The notes: generated from the sequence alone by a model not told the origin. Shown: positions 50,718 through 59,934, numbered from the stretch's first letter. The stretch: DNA of 64,000 nucleotides from Idiomarina abyssalis (GCF_900116625.1 NZ_FPBE01000001.1:930001-994000), one strand, 5' to 3'. Made by a program: numbers and translations.

Positions 50718-53243
50718 TTAAGTCAGCTTGCGTATTAACTGAGCGGTATTTCTCTGAATAAGTCGGTAGCAGGATAAGCGGCCTAAAACAGCAACCACTA
50801 CGGCACCAAATGCCGGCCCTAACAGCCACAACTTCCAGTGAATAACCGGCGTCATGTTAAACACCTGGTTCTGCAGTATGAACAGTGATATCTCCATTGC
50901 CAAAGTTGCTATCAATCCACTAATGGCACCTAACACCAAAAACTCATAAGTAATACTACGGCTCAGTAATTTACCCGGTGCCCCCAGTGTTCTTAGAATA
51001 ACTAATTCTTTCTGGCGCTCTTCCATACTCGCCTGAACTTGCGCTACCAGCACTAAAGCGCCAGCAATGATCACAAGTACCAGTACAAACACAATCGCTA
51101 AGCTCACCTGCCCAATCACTTCCCGTATTTGATCTATCATGGCATCCAAATCAATTAAAGATGCCTGTGGGAAAGGCTTGAACAACTCATACAGGTCACT
51201 TTTACGTTCTTCATCCAGTCTGAAACTGGTGATATAAGTCGCCGGAAAATCTTCCAGAGTCGAGGTATTGAAGATCATGTAAAAGTTTGGCTGCAATGTA
51301 TTCCAGTCAGCTTTACGCAAGCTGGTCACCGGTACAGTGAATTCTTCGCCACCTAAGTTAAAGCGTAGTTCATCACCGACTTTAATATCCAGTCGTTCTG
51401 ATACATTCAGCTCCACCGAGACCTGAGGTTCGGCATTGTCGCCCCACCACTCTCCTGCGGTAAGTTCGTTGTTAGGAGGCAAACTGTCACGCCAGGTTAA
51501 AGAGAGCTCTCTGCCTATGCCTTCACGACCGTCATTTTCTGACGCATCTTCATCAGAGACTTCCTCGTCACGCTCCTCTTTGGTAACTTCGTCCTCGAGT
51601 TTCTCCCCGTTAATATGGGTTAAACGTCCCGGAACAATTGGATAGAGATCGGTCGACGGAATATTTTCCCGCTCGAACATTGACTGCATGTCATCAACGT
51701 TATCTTCAGCAATGTTAATTGCGAAATAATTTGGCGCATCGGCAGGTAGCTGACGTTTCCAGTCTTCCAGTAAATCGTTCCGTAGAACAATGACAAGCAG
51801 CAACAGCATAATGGCCGTTGAAAAGCTCAGCATTTGAACGCTATTTGCTGCCGCCCGACGTTGCAGGCCAGCCATTGCCAGTCGCCAGCTGCTGCCTGCC
51901 TGCATACCCGCTTTACGGCTGGCTGAAATAAACAAACGACCCAGCCCCAGTAAAATAACAGCAGCAACTGCGCCACCGGCAAACAAGGCCGTGGAAAGCC
52001 ACCATTGCTGACTGTAAATCACCAGCAGTGCGTAAATGGTTCCGCCACTCAGTACCCATTGCAACCAACGCACCGCATTACCAGCCGTCAATTGACGGTG
52101 CAATACGCGTAGCGGCGGAATCGATACCAACCTGAATAATGGATACAGGGTAAACATAACCGCACTGATAACACCGGTCGCTCCGGCTAATGCGTAGGGC
52201 TGCCATCCGGCTTGAGGTAAGGTCGCATCCAGTTTCTGTGCCACCCATTCAATAACCACATATTGAATGGCCCAGCCAAGCGCCATACCCACCGCCACAC
52301 TGGCCGCTGTAAGCAATAACAGGTGAAGTAAAAAGATACGTCGTATCTGCTGGCGGCTGGCCCCTAAGGTTTTGAATATGGCAACCACATCGTAATTTCT
52401 CTGACAATAGCGCTGCGCTGCTACTGCCACCGCTGTTGCAGCCAGTACCACACCGAGCAGGCTGGCCAGCATCATAAAACGCTCAGCGCGATTCAAAGAA
52501 CGCGACAACGGACTGTCACCATCTTCTATACTGCGCCAGCTATGAGTGTCGTCATTCAGGCGTGGTAGCAACCAGTCTTCATAGGCAGTAATGTCGCTGT
52601 TGTCACCCGCCATTAACACGTTAAAACGCACTCGGCTGCCGGGCTGGATCAAGCCCGTTTCTTCCAGTTGTGAGTGGCGAATAATAACGTTTGGGCTATC
52701 AGTAAATACTGAAAAACCAACGTCCGGCTCATAGGTAACAACTTTCGTTACTTTAAAGCTGCTGTTGCCAACCTCAATGTCATCGCCGATATCTAACTGC
52801 AGCGCCTGAAATAACTGAGAAGCGACCCATGCCTCGCCTTCTGCAGGCAAGCCTTCGGCCACATAACCTTGCCCAAAAGGTTCATCAGCAATTTCCAGCT
52901 GACCTCGTAACGGGTAGCCATCGCTTACCGCCTTAATATCCACCAGGGTCATGTTCTCATCAGCAAACGCCATTGAGTTGAACACCACTTTCCAGGAGGT
53001 CTTTAAATTCATTTGCCCGGCTTGCTCTAACCACTCTTGCGGTATATCTCTCCGCGAGCTCAATACTCTGTCGGCAGCAAGAAACTCACTACTACGCTCA
53101 GTTAATCCAGCCTGTAAGCGATCGCTGAAAATGGACAGTGACAACACGGCAGTGACTGACAAAATAATTGCCAGCGCCATAATTGTCAGCTCACCTCGTT
53201 TCAGCTCATGCTTCAGCAAACGAAACGAAATTTTATGCCACAT
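50718..53243 (-). CDS. ybbP: FtsX-type ABC permease (YbbP-like)
   Basis: About 841 aa from ATG 53243 (GGAGG upstream, 11-base overlap with ybbA). Two FtsX-like permease modules with about ten membrane helices (first at 19-41, others at 255-278, 305-335, 355-375, 400-440, 470-490 and three near the C-terminus) and large periplasmic loops. With YbbA it should form a MacB-type mechanotransmission ABC complex rather than a simple importer. A highly acidic insert lies at about residues 547-576 in the second periplasmic part. Confidence 0.9.
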   Translation of the reverse strand: MWHKISFRLLKHELKRGELTIMALAIILSVTAVLSLSIFSDRLQAGLTERSSEFLAADRVLSSRRDIPQEWLEQAGQMNLKTSWKVVFNSMAFADENMTLVDIKAVSDGYPLRGQLEIADEPFGQGYVAEGLPAEGEAWVASQLFQALQLDIGDDIEVGNSSFKVTKVVTYEPDVGFSVFTDSPNVIIRHSQLEETGLIQPGSRVRFNVLMAGDNSDITAYEDWLLPRLNDDTHSWRSIEDGDSPLSRSLNRAERFMMLASLLGVVLAATAVAVAAQRYCQRNYDVVAIFKTLGASRQQIRRIFLLHLLLLTAASVAVGMALGWAIQYVVIEWVAQKLDATLPQAGWQPYALAGATGVISAVMFTLYPLFRLVSIPPLRVLHRQLTAGNAVRWLQWVLSGGTIYALLVIYSQQWWLSTALFAGGAVAAVILLGLGRLFISASRKAGMQAGSSWRLAMAGLQRRAAANSVQMLSFSTAIMLLLLVIVLRNDLLEDWKRQLPADAPNYFAINIAEDNVDDMQSMFERENIPSTDLYPIVPGRLTHINGEKLEDEVTKEERDEEVSDEDASENDGREGIGRELSLTWRDSLPPNNELTAGEWWGDNAEPQVSVELNVSERLDIKVGDELRFNLGGEEFTVPVTSLRKADWNTLQPNFYMIFNTSTLEDFPATYITSFRLDEERKSDLYELFKPFPQASLIDLDAMIDQIREVIGQVSLAIVFVLVLVIIAGALVLVAQVQASMEERQKELVILRTLGAPGKLLSRSITYEFLVLGAISGLIATLAMEISLFILQNQVFNMTPVIHWKLWLLGPAFGAVVVAVLGRLSCYRLIQRNTAQLIRKLT

Positions 53244-53913
53244 CCTGAGCTGCCTCCGATAACTGCCCTGCATCCATTTGCAACACGCGCTGACAGCGCT
53301 TTGCAAGCCGTTGATCATGAGTTACCACAATCAGCGTGGTGCCATAATCCTTGTTTAAATCAAATAACAGCTCTTCGACTTTTCCACCGGTTTTCGCATC
53401 GAGGTTACCCGTTGGTTCATCGGCAAAAAGAATCTTCGGTTGTCCGACAAAGGCTCTGGCAATAGCTACTCGCTGCTGCTCGCCACCAGATAATTGATTT
53501 GGATAGTGATGCCAGCGATCTTCCAGCCCAACCTTCGCCAGTAATTCTCTGGCTTCTTTCTCTGCGCCTTTATGTCCGGCCAGCTCTGCCGGGAGCATAA
53601 CGTTCTCTAAGGCACTTAAACTAGGTACCAGCAGGAACGACTGAAAAATGAATCCGACTTTGTCAGCACGAACTTTTGCGCGCTGCTCCTCATCCAATTC
53701 GCTTAATTTTTCGTTCTCTATAAGAACCTCTCCGGAGGATGCGAGGTCTAAACCCGCCAGTAGTGACAATAGCGTCGACTTACCGGAACCCGAAGCGCCG
53801 ACAATGGCTACGGTGTCACCGGCATTGATACTGACGTTAATTGGCTGCAGAATCTGTAATGGACCCTCAGAGGTGTCTACGGTTTTTTCCAGTTGTTGAG
53901 CTTGAATGAGCAT
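53233..53913 (-). CDS. ybbA: ABC transporter ATP-binding protein (YbbA-like)
   Basis: 226 aa MacB/LolD-class ATPase: Walker [10 protein letters not shown], signature [14 protein letters not shown], Walker [13 protein letters not shown], switch His in VVTHDQ. Pairs with the downstream permease. Its ATG is three bases from that of tesA on the other strand. Confidence 0.95.
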   Translation of the reverse strand: MLIQAQQLEKTVDTSEGPLQILQPINVSINAGDTVAIVGASGSGKSTLLSLLAGLDLASSGEVLIENEKLSELDEEQRAKVRADKVGFIFQSFLLVPSLSALENVMLPAELAGHKGAEKEARELLAKVGLEDRWHHYPNQLSGGEQQRVAIARAFVGQPKILFADEPTGNLDAKTGGKVEELLFDLNKDYGTTLIVVTHDQRLAKRCQRVLQMDAGQLSEAAQDVA

Positions 53914-53916
53914 AAG

Positions 53917-54534
53917 ATGAAAAACTTCCTTTTGAAAACGTGTTTATTTTTAGCGCTGTTGTTGGTTATACGCAGCGTTTCCGCAAATGTCTCACTTGTT
54001 GTTTTAGGTGACAGCTTAAGCGCCGGTTATGGGCTTTCTCAGGAACAAACCTGGGTTGCCGAGTTAGATCGTCGCTGGGAGAGCTCTCACCCCGATATAA
54101 ACATCATTAACGCCAGTATTAGTGGCGAGACCACTCGTGGTGGTTTGCGCCGCTTAGAAGGCGTTTTAGAGCGTCACAAGCCCGACGCTTTATTTATCGA
54201 GCTAGGCGGTAATGATGGCCTTCGTGGGTTCGACCTAAACACAGTTCGCTCGAATTTAAAACAAATCATCGACCAGGCGCAGAAACAAGGCGTTAAAGTC
54301 GGCTTAAGTCAGGTTATGGTACCACCTAACTATGGCCAACGTTTTGCAGAACAGTTCCGCCAAGTATTTGAAGAAGTTGCAAAAGAAGAAAATGTAACGC
54401 TAATACCATTCTTCATGGAAGAGATAGCCACCAATGCCGATTACGTGCAGGACGATGGTATTCATCCCACCGCTGAAGCCCAGCCAAAGATAGCTGATTT
54501 TCTGGAGCCTTATTTGCTGGAGTTGGCGAAGTAG
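53917..54534 (+). CDS. tesA: Periplasmic SGNH esterase / thioesterase I (TesA)
   Basis: 205 aa from ATG 53917, giving a signal peptide to SVSA. SGNH motifs: GDSLSAGYGL (Ser), GG..ND (FIELGGNDGL) and DGIHP (Asp/His). Multifunctional lysophospholipase/protease I/thioesterase I family. Divergent from ybbA, as in E. coli. Confidence 0.95.
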   Translation: MKNFLLKTCLFLALLLVIRSVSANVSLVVLGDSLSAGYGLSQEQTWVAELDRRWESSHPDINIINASISGETTRGGLRRLEGVLERHKPDALFIELGGNDGLRGFDLNTVRSNLKQIIDQAQKQGVKVGLSQVMVPPNYGQRFAEQFRQVFEEVAKEENVTLIPFFMEEIATNADYVQDDGIHPTAEAQPKIADFLEPYLLELAK

Positions 54535-54548
54535 TGAAAGCCAGAGAC

Positions 54549-54571
54549 AAAAAAACCGCCTGCGGGCGGTT
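54549..54571 (-). terminator. Intrinsic terminator of the tRNA-Ala/Glu operon
   Basis: AACCGCC (54554-54560)/GGCGGTT (54565-54571) with a run of seven T on the minus strand, 9 bases beyond the last tRNA-Glu. It could also stop tesA transcripts, but the plus strand has only a weak T tract. Confidence 0.85.
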
Positions 54572-54579
54572 GATTTAAG

Positions 54580-54655
54580 TGGCGTCCCCTAGGGGATTTG
54601 AACCCCTGTTACCGCCGTGAAAGGGCGGTGTCCTAGGCCACTAGACGAAGGGGAC
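54580..54655 (-). tRNA. tRNA-Glu (anticodon TTC), copy 3 of transcript
   Basis: 76 nt, encoded CCA, acceptor GTCCCCT/AGGGGAC, anticodon loop CTTTCAC. It differs from the other two in the D-loop (GGCCTAGG against GGTCCAGG). Confidence 0.97.
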
Positions 54656-54688
54656 CCATGGACTTAATTCTTAAGTGTTTAAAAGTAA

Positions 54689-54764
54689 TGGCGTCCCCTA
54701 GGGGATTTGAACCCCTGTTACCGCCGTGAAAGGGCGGTGTCCTGGACCACTAGACGAAGGGGAC
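54689..54764 (-). tRNA. tRNA-Glu (anticodon TTC), copy 2 of transcript
   Basis: 76 nt with encoded CCA; identical to the copy at 54798. Confidence 0.97.
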
Positions 54765-54797
54765 GCAGTTATTACTTTTTACACTTCAGTATTTGAA

Positions 54798-54873
54798 TGG
54801 CGTCCCCTAGGGGATTTGAACCCCTGTTACCGCCGTGAAAGGGCGGTGTCCTGGACCACTAGACGAAGGGGAC
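54798..54873 (-). tRNA. tRNA-Glu (anticodon TTC), copy 1 of transcript
   Basis: 76 nt with encoded CCA; acceptor GTCCCCT/AGGGGAC, anticodon TTC. Confidence 0.97.
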
Positions 54874-54918
54874 GCAACCAAATACTTATTACTACCAGTG
54901 TGCTTTACCAAAACAACT

Positions 54919-54994
54919 TGGTGGAGCTAAGCGGGATCGAACCGCTGACCTCCTGCGTGCAAGGCAGGCGCTCTCCCAGCTGAGCTATAGCCCC
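54919..54994 (-). tRNA. tRNA-Ala (anticodon TGC)
   Basis: 76 nt with encoded CCA, acceptor GGGGCTA/TAGCTCC with the G3-U70 wobble that alanyl-tRNA synthetase recognises; anticodon loop CTTGCAC. First gene of the tRNA transcript. Confidence 0.97.
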
Positions 54995-55032
54995 GCACTA
55001 AACAGTCTCAGACTGCCCTGACAGCGGGGCGC

Positions 55033-55062
55033 ATTCTATTGTGACCTGAGCTAATGTGTCAA
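55033..55062 (-). promoter_or_regulatory. Promoter of the tRNA-Ala/Glu operon
   Basis: Minus strand: TTGACA (55057-55062), 18-base spacer, TAGAAT (55033-55038), then the GC-rich discriminator GCGCCCC typical of stringently controlled stable-RNA promoters. Confidence 0.85.
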
Positions 55063-55129
55063 CTATTTTTTCTAAAAATACTGTTGTTTGAGCATTTTTA
55101 TTGCAGTTTGCTCAGTAATTCATCAAATC

Positions 55130-55786
55130 TTAACCACGAACCGCTTTTGGCAGTTTTTGATGGTAAACGTGGTAAACCTGCTCCAACCCTTCCCGGCTCG
55201 AAACCGATACATTCATATCATTGACTAAGCCGTTATCCAACCGATAAACCCAACCATGTATCGTCAATGGCTGATCTTTATCCCAGGTTTCCTGAACAAC
55301 ATTGGTTTTTGCCAGATTTTTAACCTGCTCCACCACGTTTAACTCACACAAGCGATCAAGTTGGTCATTTTCATTCAACCGCTCTAACTCTTCTGCATGC
55401 TCACGGTAAACGTCGCGAATAGGATACAGCCAATGGTCAACCAAACCATGGGGTTTACTCTCAATTGCAGCCTTCACACCACCACAACCGTAATGACCAA
55501 CAACAAGAATATGCCGTACTTTAAGCGCTTCAATAGCGAATTGAATAACTGATAAGCAGTTAAAATCTGTCTGAATGACCTGGTTTGCCACATTTCTATG
55601 AACAAAGAGTTCACCCGGCGCCATGCCGACAATTTCATTTGCCGGAACCCGGCTGTCAGAACAACCTATCCACAAGTACTCGGGAGACTGCTGACCCACT
55701 AAACGTTTGAAAAAATCAGGATCTTTTTTTACCTGCTCTTCTGCCCACGCTTTGTTATTTTCAATCAAGTGTTTTATATCTGGCAT
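55130..55786 (-). CDS. can: Beta-class carbonic anhydrase
   Basis: 218 aa. Zinc ligands and active-site pair at exactly the positions of E. coli Can: Cys42, Asp44, Arg46, His98, Cys101 (GCSDSRVPANE; GHYGCGG). Interconverts CO2 and bicarbonate in the cytoplasm. It lies downstream of the dab operon on the same strand, 273 bases away with a large inverted repeat between, so it is probably transcribed separately but functionally related. Confidence 0.97.
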   Translation of the reverse strand: MPDIKHLIENNKAWAEEQVKKDPDFFKRLVGQQSPEYLWIGCSDSRVPANEIVGMAPGELFVHRNVANQVIQTDFNCLSVIQFAIEALKVRHILVVGHYGCGGVKAAIESKPHGLVDHWLYPIRDVYREHAEELERLNENDQLDRLCELNVVEQVKNLAKTNVVQETWDKDQPLTIHGWVYRLDNGLVNDMNVSVSSREGLEQVYHVYHQKLPKAVRG

Positions 55787-55982
55787 TATTTATCCCATGG
55801 TCCCGGTAGCCTGATAAGACGCTTCCACCAAATTTTAGGCATCGTTAATCCTATATAGAGGTCAAAGCTTCTATATAAACAAAGTGGAGAGAACTAAAGG
55901 CTATTGTAACCAGAATTGCACTGAATTTGGCAAAGGATTTTATTCAGATTTTTGCGCTAGATAAAACCAGCGGAGAAAAGTG

Positions 55983-56035
55983 GGCAGTCAGTCACTCAGG
56001 TTTTATTGAATTCCTGAGCACTCCGACTGACTGCC
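55983..56035. repeat. Large imperfect inverted repeat between dab operon and can
   Basis: Outer arms GGCAGTCAGTC (55983-55993) and GACTGACTGCC (56025-56035), 11 bp perfect; inner arms CTCAGG (55995-56000) and CCTGAG (56013-56018). On the minus strand it ends in CCCACTTTTC, so it may terminate the dab transcript, though the T run is weak. It starts 24 bases after the last dab-operon gene. Confidence 0.7.
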
Positions 56036-56059
56036 GTTATAAAAATGACAAAAAGAGAA

Positions 56060-56281
56060 TTACCACTCGATAACCACGGGCTGCTTTAAATAGGGATTGT
56101 CGTGAGCACGTAAACTCTCTTTCATGGCCTCTTCCGAGTTCAGACCGTGATCAACACTGCCATCGCTATAACGCATCGCAAATGGCTGATTAAAAGGCCG
56201 TGAGCGGACATGCTCGTAAAGTTCTTTAAATGTATAACAGGTTACTCCGTTAGCTGGCGTTATTCTGCTGTTACTTGGCAT
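56060..56281 (-). CDS. Small protein of unknown function in the dab operon
   Basis: 73 aa. The ATG at 56281 has a near-perfect AGGAGGTGA ribosome site and lies 22 bases inside the 3' end of dabA, so it is translationally coupled. Soluble, with no signal or membrane helix. It reads as a short N-terminal segment, an apparent helix (YTFKELYEHVRSRPFN), a strand with FAMRYSDGSVDHG, and a C-terminal EEAMKESLRAHDNPYL helix. I do not recognise a family. Its position suggests a role in assembly or regulation of the DabAB pump (inference). Confidence 0.8.
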   Translation of the reverse strand: MPSNSRITPANGVTCYTFKELYEHVRSRPFNQPFAMRYSDGSVDHGLNSEEAMKESLRAHDNPYLKQPVVIEW

Positions 56282-58527
56282 AACTCACCTCCTGCATTCA
56301 GCCGATACAGATTGATCCACTGCTGCTGAAATAATTCGTTAAACGCGGTAGCGCCAGCTAACGCACGCTGAATGGTGGCTTCATCGGCTTCAATAATCAC
56401 CTGCAGCCGCACCGGTCTGTGTACAAAGTCACTACCATCGTGCACCGACTGCCAGGCCAGTCCCTGACGTAAGTCACCACCATTTCCCTCGAAAATACCA
56501 ATGTCATTCGCGACCCGGTTGTGCAGCAATTTATTGCCGCTACCCAGCTGTTTCGGATCAGTCACCGAGCAGTAGTACTGCCAGTTTATCCAGTTGGCGA
56601 CCAGTCCCGGGGCACTCAACAGTTGTGTCAGCAATGCCCCTTTAGGGTCACGCTCGCTGCAGTAGTCATGCAAAAAGTTACTGCCGACCGTTTCCGACGA
56701 CGTTAATCGGCTAGCTCGTCCGAAAAACAGCACATTATTATCGGCTAACCCCCACTCCGGACGTAGCTCCGCCCAATGGTTCGCCTGCTTTTTAAGCTGT
56801 TTAGCTGACCCATTGGTCGACGTGGTTAATGCCTCTGTGGCATTGCTGAATAAACACTTAACCTGATCCGGTACGGAATCGGATAGCCACACTACCTTGT
56901 CGGTTACTGTTTCATGCAGCGCTGAGTAAAACCGAGTGTCCGCGGGGATCTGAACTCCCCGGTCAACGAGGTGCTTTCGGATTTCACCATCGTTTAATAA
57001 ACGGCTTAGTACCCGGGCACTTAAGGCTCCGGACTGACCGCCACAGGCCCCACAGTTGAGCCCTGCACGCTGAGCATTATTGCTGTGATGTGAACCGTGT
57101 CCTACCAGAATTACGTGCTTCCCGAACGAGTCGAACTGCATACCCGCCAATGCCTGCTCGCATAAGCTCACCAAAGACTCTACTGACGCCTGACCATCAG
57201 CCTGAAAAATAGCGCTGCCGGAAACGGCAGTATCGTCGGCAGTTGCCAATTTTCCGGGCGCGCCGGTCAGCAACTCTTTCAATTTGCCAAGTCCAAGCGC
57301 TTCAACGCCGCTGAACATCGACACTGGCGTATTAAACAGGTTACTGAGTAATGACATAACCGAATGCTTACGCTCCGGTGCTTTAACGTAATAGGCCGGT
57401 TGCAACAGACCTGGCGCATGGGGAACGTTCTGCTCCTTCATCTGAACCGCCAAAGGCACACCAAAAAAGCCAGCAAAGCCTTTGCTTTGTGTACTTACCC
57501 CCAAGCGCTCCCCTGCTTGTTCTAGCGCACGACGATAACGCTCAGAGCGCACATCGATACAAAACACCGCCTGCACCACTGAGGTTTCATTCGCGGCCTT
57601 ATCTGAGTTTTCCGGGCTGAATTTCAGTGTCTTCAACTGTGAGCGTTCATAAGCCGCCTGCCACTGCCACAGAACATCGTTATATTCTTCAATATGAGAC
57701 ACTTGCCCTTCACAGTTTTCTATCTGCGTCGCAAGCGCTTGCTGCAACTGCTGATAAACAGCCGTGTTGGTCCGCTCAGCCAGTTGCCAGAGAATGTACT
57801 CCCAGGCCAGTCGAATGCATAACAACTCAAATACCCACTGACTCTGCTGGCGGGCGTCCTGATAAGCCATAGCTGCGGCCCAGCCCCACAGGTCACTGAT
57901 AAGAGCCTGGCAGTAACAGCGCAGTGCATAGTCAGACGCATCGGTTAAAAAACTCGCCTGACAGACGCTAATAAGCTCATGTGGATCATCCGGAAGCTCC
58001 GCAAATAAATCGTTTAAGTCGGCCTCGTCCATCAAGGTTTCAATACCGCGGTCAGCACGGGATATCGTCAACCAATGTTGATACAACGAGCTGTCCTTAC
58101 CCGCTTGCTGGAAGCGTGTAGGAAACTGCATAAACAAGCCGCAGGTCTGGCTAATTTGCAGCACCACTTCGTCATTCCAGCGCATTTTTCGGCGACGCTG
58201 CTGATATTTATCCACCCACTGGCTTAGGTTTCGCCATTGCGGCAGCAACTCACGGGACTGAGTTCGTTGATCCAGCTCCCGCACCATGTCTTCGGTCACT
58301 AACTCTGGGGCAATTTGATTCTGCTGCCACTGCTGCCAATAGAAGTCGGGGCTCATTAGCAGTCGACTCCCCGCACAGTAACGCCAATGTGCAGCGACAC
58401 CGCTAACCGGTTGCTGACGATAGTGCCAGAAAGGGTTAACCGCTATCCATTGAGACAAGGGCCACTGCGGCGCAATGGACTGACTGACCTGTTCCGCGAT
58501 AGACACAAAACGACTGACGGTGATCAT
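56260..58527 (-). CDS. dabA: Inorganic carbon transporter subunit DabA (DUF2309)
   Basis: 755 aa, a DUF2309/UPF0753 protein. The putative zinc-site residues of the family are all present with the expected spacing: Cys323 and Asp325 (FCIDVRSE), His477 (LVGHGSHHSNN) and Cys492 (NCGACGGQSG). The N-terminal APQWPLSQWIAVNPFW motif is also typical. DabA is thought to be a carbonic-anhydrase-like subunit that hydrates CO2 vectorially, driven by the membrane partner DabB. It overlaps dabB by 4 bases and the small downstream gene by 22. Confidence 0.95.
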   Translation of the reverse strand: MITVSRFVSIAEQVSQSIAPQWPLSQWIAVNPFWHYRQQPVSGVAAHWRYCAGSRLLMSPDFYWQQWQQNQIAPELVTEDMVRELDQRTQSRELLPQWRNLSQWVDKYQQRRRKMRWNDEVVLQISQTCGLFMQFPTRFQQAGKDSSLYQHWLTISRADRGIETLMDEADLNDLFAELPDDPHELISVCQASFLTDASDYALRCYCQALISDLWGWAAAMAYQDARQQSQWVFELLCIRLAWEYILWQLAERTNTAVYQQLQQALATQIENCEGQVSHIEEYNDVLWQWQAAYERSQLKTLKFSPENSDKAANETSVVQAVFCIDVRSERYRRALEQAGERLGVSTQSKGFAGFFGVPLAVQMKEQNVPHAPGLLQPAYYVKAPERKHSVMSLLSNLFNTPVSMFSGVEALGLGKLKELLTGAPGKLATADDTAVSGSAIFQADGQASVESLVSLCEQALAGMQFDSFGKHVILVGHGSHHSNNAQRAGLNCGACGGQSGALSARVLSRLLNDGEIRKHLVDRGVQIPADTRFYSALHETVTDKVVWLSDSVPDQVKCLFSNATEALTTSTNGSAKQLKKQANHWAELRPEWGLADNNVLFFGRASRLTSSETVGSNFLHDYCSERDPKGALLTQLLSAPGLVANWINWQYYCSVTDPKQLGSGNKLLHNRVANDIGIFEGNGGDLRQGLAWQSVHDGSDFVHRPVRLQVIIEADEATIQRALAGATAFNELFQQQWINLYRLNAGGELCQVTAE

Positions 58528-59843
58528 AAGCGCCCCTCTTGTCGGCTACGACGTTGGTAATAACGAATGGGATGACTGGGCCACAACCACAACACCAGTC
58601 GCGTCAGCCACTCATCCAAATAAAGTCCGGCGTTCAAAGTGATGAACCAGCGTTGGCTCAGACGACGCGATGGCGTGTGATGAACCAACCAATAGGTAAA
58701 AGCGAAGATATTGAACAGCACGGTAATAATCGGCTCCAGTAGCAAGCTGTTAAACGGCGGTTGTGGCTCCACAACTTGTTGTACCAGCGCACCAAGAAGC
58801 AGGTAAGCAGCTATCGCCAGCACTGAAACAGCAAATCGCAACAGCCATTGGTGGAGATTCATCCAAATAGTCGCTAACGCCATGGCTAATAGAGCCGACG
58901 GTAACCACTTCGGATCACCCAGTAACCACCAACAGGTAGCAGCAACGAGTGCCTGAAAAATCAGAAAGACCAGACTCACCCGTAATATTGAGCGCGCCTG
59001 AGGCTGTTTAATGACAGCAACTTCGCTGACCGATAAGAAGGCATGAGCTTTGTAAACCGAGTGTGCAACCAGGTGAAGCAAGGCTAAGTCGTAGTATCCC
59101 AAACCAATTTCCAGCAACATCAGACCCATTTGCGCACAGGTTGACCATGCCAGACGCACCTTGATGCTGATTCGTGTTGCCATAATTAATGCAGCAAAAC
59201 AGCAGGAGGCAGCCGAGACCAGGCACAATAACCACACGGCGAGAACACTATTGCTCCATAAAGGTACGGTAACCAGCAGCAGGAAGCCGCCAAGGTTAAT
59301 AATACCTGCGTGTAATAATGCAGAAACCGGTGTTGGTGCTTCAACGACCTGAATGAGCCAGCCATGCAGGGGCAACTGAGCGCACTTTATCAATGCCGCC
59401 ATAACCAGACAGACTGCCGCAATGTGCTGGGGAATACTGGTAGGTGCCGTAGCGAACTGCTTGAGTATGGTGTCTAATTGAAAGCTGCCTGTGTTGAGGT
59501 ACATAAGGACAAAAGCCGTGCCTAAAAAAGCTTCTGAGCAGCGTGCCAGAATGAACTTTTTATGAGCCGCCAGTACCGCTCTGTCACGCTCAGGATAAAA
59601 CATGAGCAGTCTGTGCAGTTGCAGGCTGATGCTCATCCAGGCCACAAAGAAGACCACAATGTGATTACTGACGATAAGTACAAGTACCGCTACTAAGCAG
59701 CCGACCAATTTAGAGACGAAAGAACGACGGCGCGGATCCAGTCGAAAGTTTGTGACAGCGTAGCGCGTTACTACCAGTGCTAATAAAGCCACCAGAGCCA
59801 ATAACACAGGGCGAACGCCAGATAATGTCAACCATTCAGTCAT
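58524..59843 (-). CDS. dabB: Inorganic carbon transporter membrane subunit DabB (NuoL-like)
   Basis: 439 aa, highly hydrophobic, NADH-quinone-oxidoreductase-subunit-5/antiporter fold (about a dozen helices; conserved core LPLHGWLIQVVEAPTPVSALLHAGIINLGG and HSVYKAHAFLSVSE). Next to dabA this is DabB, the cation-coupled partner that powers DabA. No other complex I genes are nearby, which excludes an nuo or mrp operon. Overlaps dabA by 4 bases. Confidence 0.94.
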   Translation of the reverse strand: MTEWLTLSGVRPVLLALVALLALVVTRYAVTNFRLDPRRRSFVSKLVGCLVAVLVLIVSNHIVVFFVAWMSISLQLHRLLMFYPERDRAVLAAHKKFILARCSEAFLGTAFVLMYLNTGSFQLDTILKQFATAPTSIPQHIAAVCLVMAALIKCAQLPLHGWLIQVVEAPTPVSALLHAGIINLGGFLLLVTVPLWSNSVLAVWLLCLVSAASCCFAALIMATRISIKVRLAWSTCAQMGLMLLEIGLGYYDLALLHLVAHSVYKAHAFLSVSEVAVIKQPQARSILRVSLVFLIFQALVAATCWWLLGDPKWLPSALLAMALATIWMNLHQWLLRFAVSVLAIAAYLLLGALVQQVVEPQPPFNSLLLEPIITVLFNIFAFTYWLVHHTPSRRLSQRWFITLNAGLYLDEWLTRLVLWLWPSHPIRYYQRRSRQEGRL

Positions 59844-59900
59844 TGATGCATCCTGGGTATTTTGTTTGGGGCAATTATGGGGGCGCCTTTAATGTTAAGT

Positions 59901-59934
59901 AAAATAGATATAAAATATAATATTGTTCTATTTT
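59901..59934. promoter_or_regulatory. Inverted repeat in the dabB/lysR divergent promoter
   Basis: AAAATAGA (59901-59908) and TCTATTTT (59927-59934), 8-bp arms separated by 18 A/T-rich bases that contain TATAAT (59916-59921). It fits an autoregulated LysR-type operator between divergent genes. Confidence 0.55.

Noticed and set aside
51436-51645. Ser-rich open frame opposite the permease
   Set aside because: It is the antisense of the acidic insert of the ybbP-like gene; Glu/Asp codons read in reverse give Ser. No ribosome site and fully inside a well-supported gene.
54726-54983. Open frame across the tRNA genes
   Set aside because: It runs through tRNA-Glu and tRNA-Ala sequences in antisense; a by-product of stable-RNA sequence.
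58524-59843. NADH dehydrogenase subunit (nuoL/ndhF) or Mrp antiporter gene
   Set aside because: The fold is shared, but the adjacent DUF2309 gene and absence of any other complex I or Mrp gene make DabB the better call.
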